Part shown: in pieces, positions 63,680-64,000 of the stretch
Layout: each line of letters opens with the position of its first letter
Numbering within the stretch: the stretch's first letter is position 1
NCBI GenBank assembly: GCA_010093705.1
Contig: MU006091.1
Span: 124,001 to 188,000, forward strand
Length of the DNA stretch: 64,000 bases
Source of the DNA: Patellaria atrata CBS 101060
Lineage: Eukaryota; Ascomycota; Dothideomycetes; Patellariales; Patellariaceae
Direction of reading: 5' to 3'
Notes under the pieces: model-generated
What the model saw: only the letters and a program-made list of their open reading frames with translations
Databases searched by the model: none
What the model was told of the DNA's origin: nothing
Made by a program: the position numbers and the translations under genes

Positions 63680-64000
63680 GCATTCGGAGTATTGATGTAA
63701 AGGTGGGTTGCGCGATGTGCTGTCAATTTAAGATGATGAAGTGTGGGTTTGATGCGAGTTCGTTGACGGAGGCGGGTGGAAAACGAGATATCTTAGTAAT
63801 TAATGGGAGGAGTGTGGCACCAGACGGGAGTAGGTCGTGTGATGCGTATGTCAAATGAAAGTGGAAGGTGGCAAGCGAGAATAGGAAAAGAAAGGTAGGT
63901 ACCTTAATGACATCGTAAAGGTGATAGAATTACGCTGAAGAGAAAACGTCCCAAACATACCTCAGGTTCAGGATAATGGTATACGATTCTACGCTTCACC
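63680..64000. other. upstream region of the Tyr/Pro-rich gene, window edge
   Basis: GA-rich sequence that should hold the promoter of the preceding minus-strand gene. No gene recognised before the edge. Confidence 0.5.

Overview
The window looks like nuclear DNA of a filamentous ascomycete (Pezizomycotina, perhaps Leotiomycetes; the class is a guess). The genes are short and closely spaced. Most introns are 46-110 bp, with GT(A/G)AGT-type donors, CTAAC/CTGAC-like branch sites and YAG or AAG acceptors. Fungus-specific families occur, including a CipC/DUF3759 protein, a multi-exon SYG1 and small secreted Cys-rich proteins. I rebuilt exon structures by hand from reading frame, splice motifs and remembered family sequence; every model given has a CDS length divisible by three.

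Region 1 (1-11 kb): about 3 kb without a supportable gene, a secreted galactose oxidase with two discoidin domains, cytosolic glutamyl-tRNA synthetase divergent from mitochondrial ribosomal protein uL1m, and COG2. Region 2 (11-27 kb) is gene-sparse and accessory in character. It holds a complete-looking 3,450-bp hAT DNA transposon with a perfect 8-bp target duplication, three small Cys-rich protein genes (two clearly secreted) and a decayed amidase. Region 3 (27-50 kb): a ComA/HSA32-like protein, a very large conserved fungal protein, exopolyphosphatase, a carboxylesterase-like pseudoenzyme, CipC-like, SYG1/XPR1-type phosphate exporter, an alpha/beta hydrolase, a secreted SurE-like phosphatase and hexokinase. 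Region 4 (51-64 kb): a secreted three-repeat Cys protein, a broken MDR-family reductase, APC subunit CDC23/APC8 head-to-head with farnesyl diphosphate synthase, a CCHC zinc-knuckle protein head-to-head with complex I subunit NDUFS6, a YjbQ/UPF0047 protein and a Tyr/Pro/Gln-rich protein.

The strongest candidate for something undescribed is the hAT element. Besides an intact-looking 700-aa transposase it carries a second, convergent gene for a small protein with a six-Cys DUF3716-like motif. The whole interior, coding and non-coding, is studded with the palindrome YCGTACGR: 21 CGTACG plus two TGTACG in 3.1 kb, roughly every 140 bp and in all three reading frames of the transposase. About one CGTACG is expected by chance in the element, and I noticed only about ten in the other 60 kb. 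This suggests a DNA-level binding lattice, possibly for the accessory protein, comparable in logic to VANDAL/VANC anti-silencing systems or Spm/TnpA. That link is inference.

Other points: a Cys-rich peptide whose last Cys codon is made only by splicing, a GC-AG intron in exopolyphosphatase, a perfect 10-bp hairpin over the proposed start codon of the zinc-knuckle gene, and a tandem CX3CX4CX3C mini-protein.
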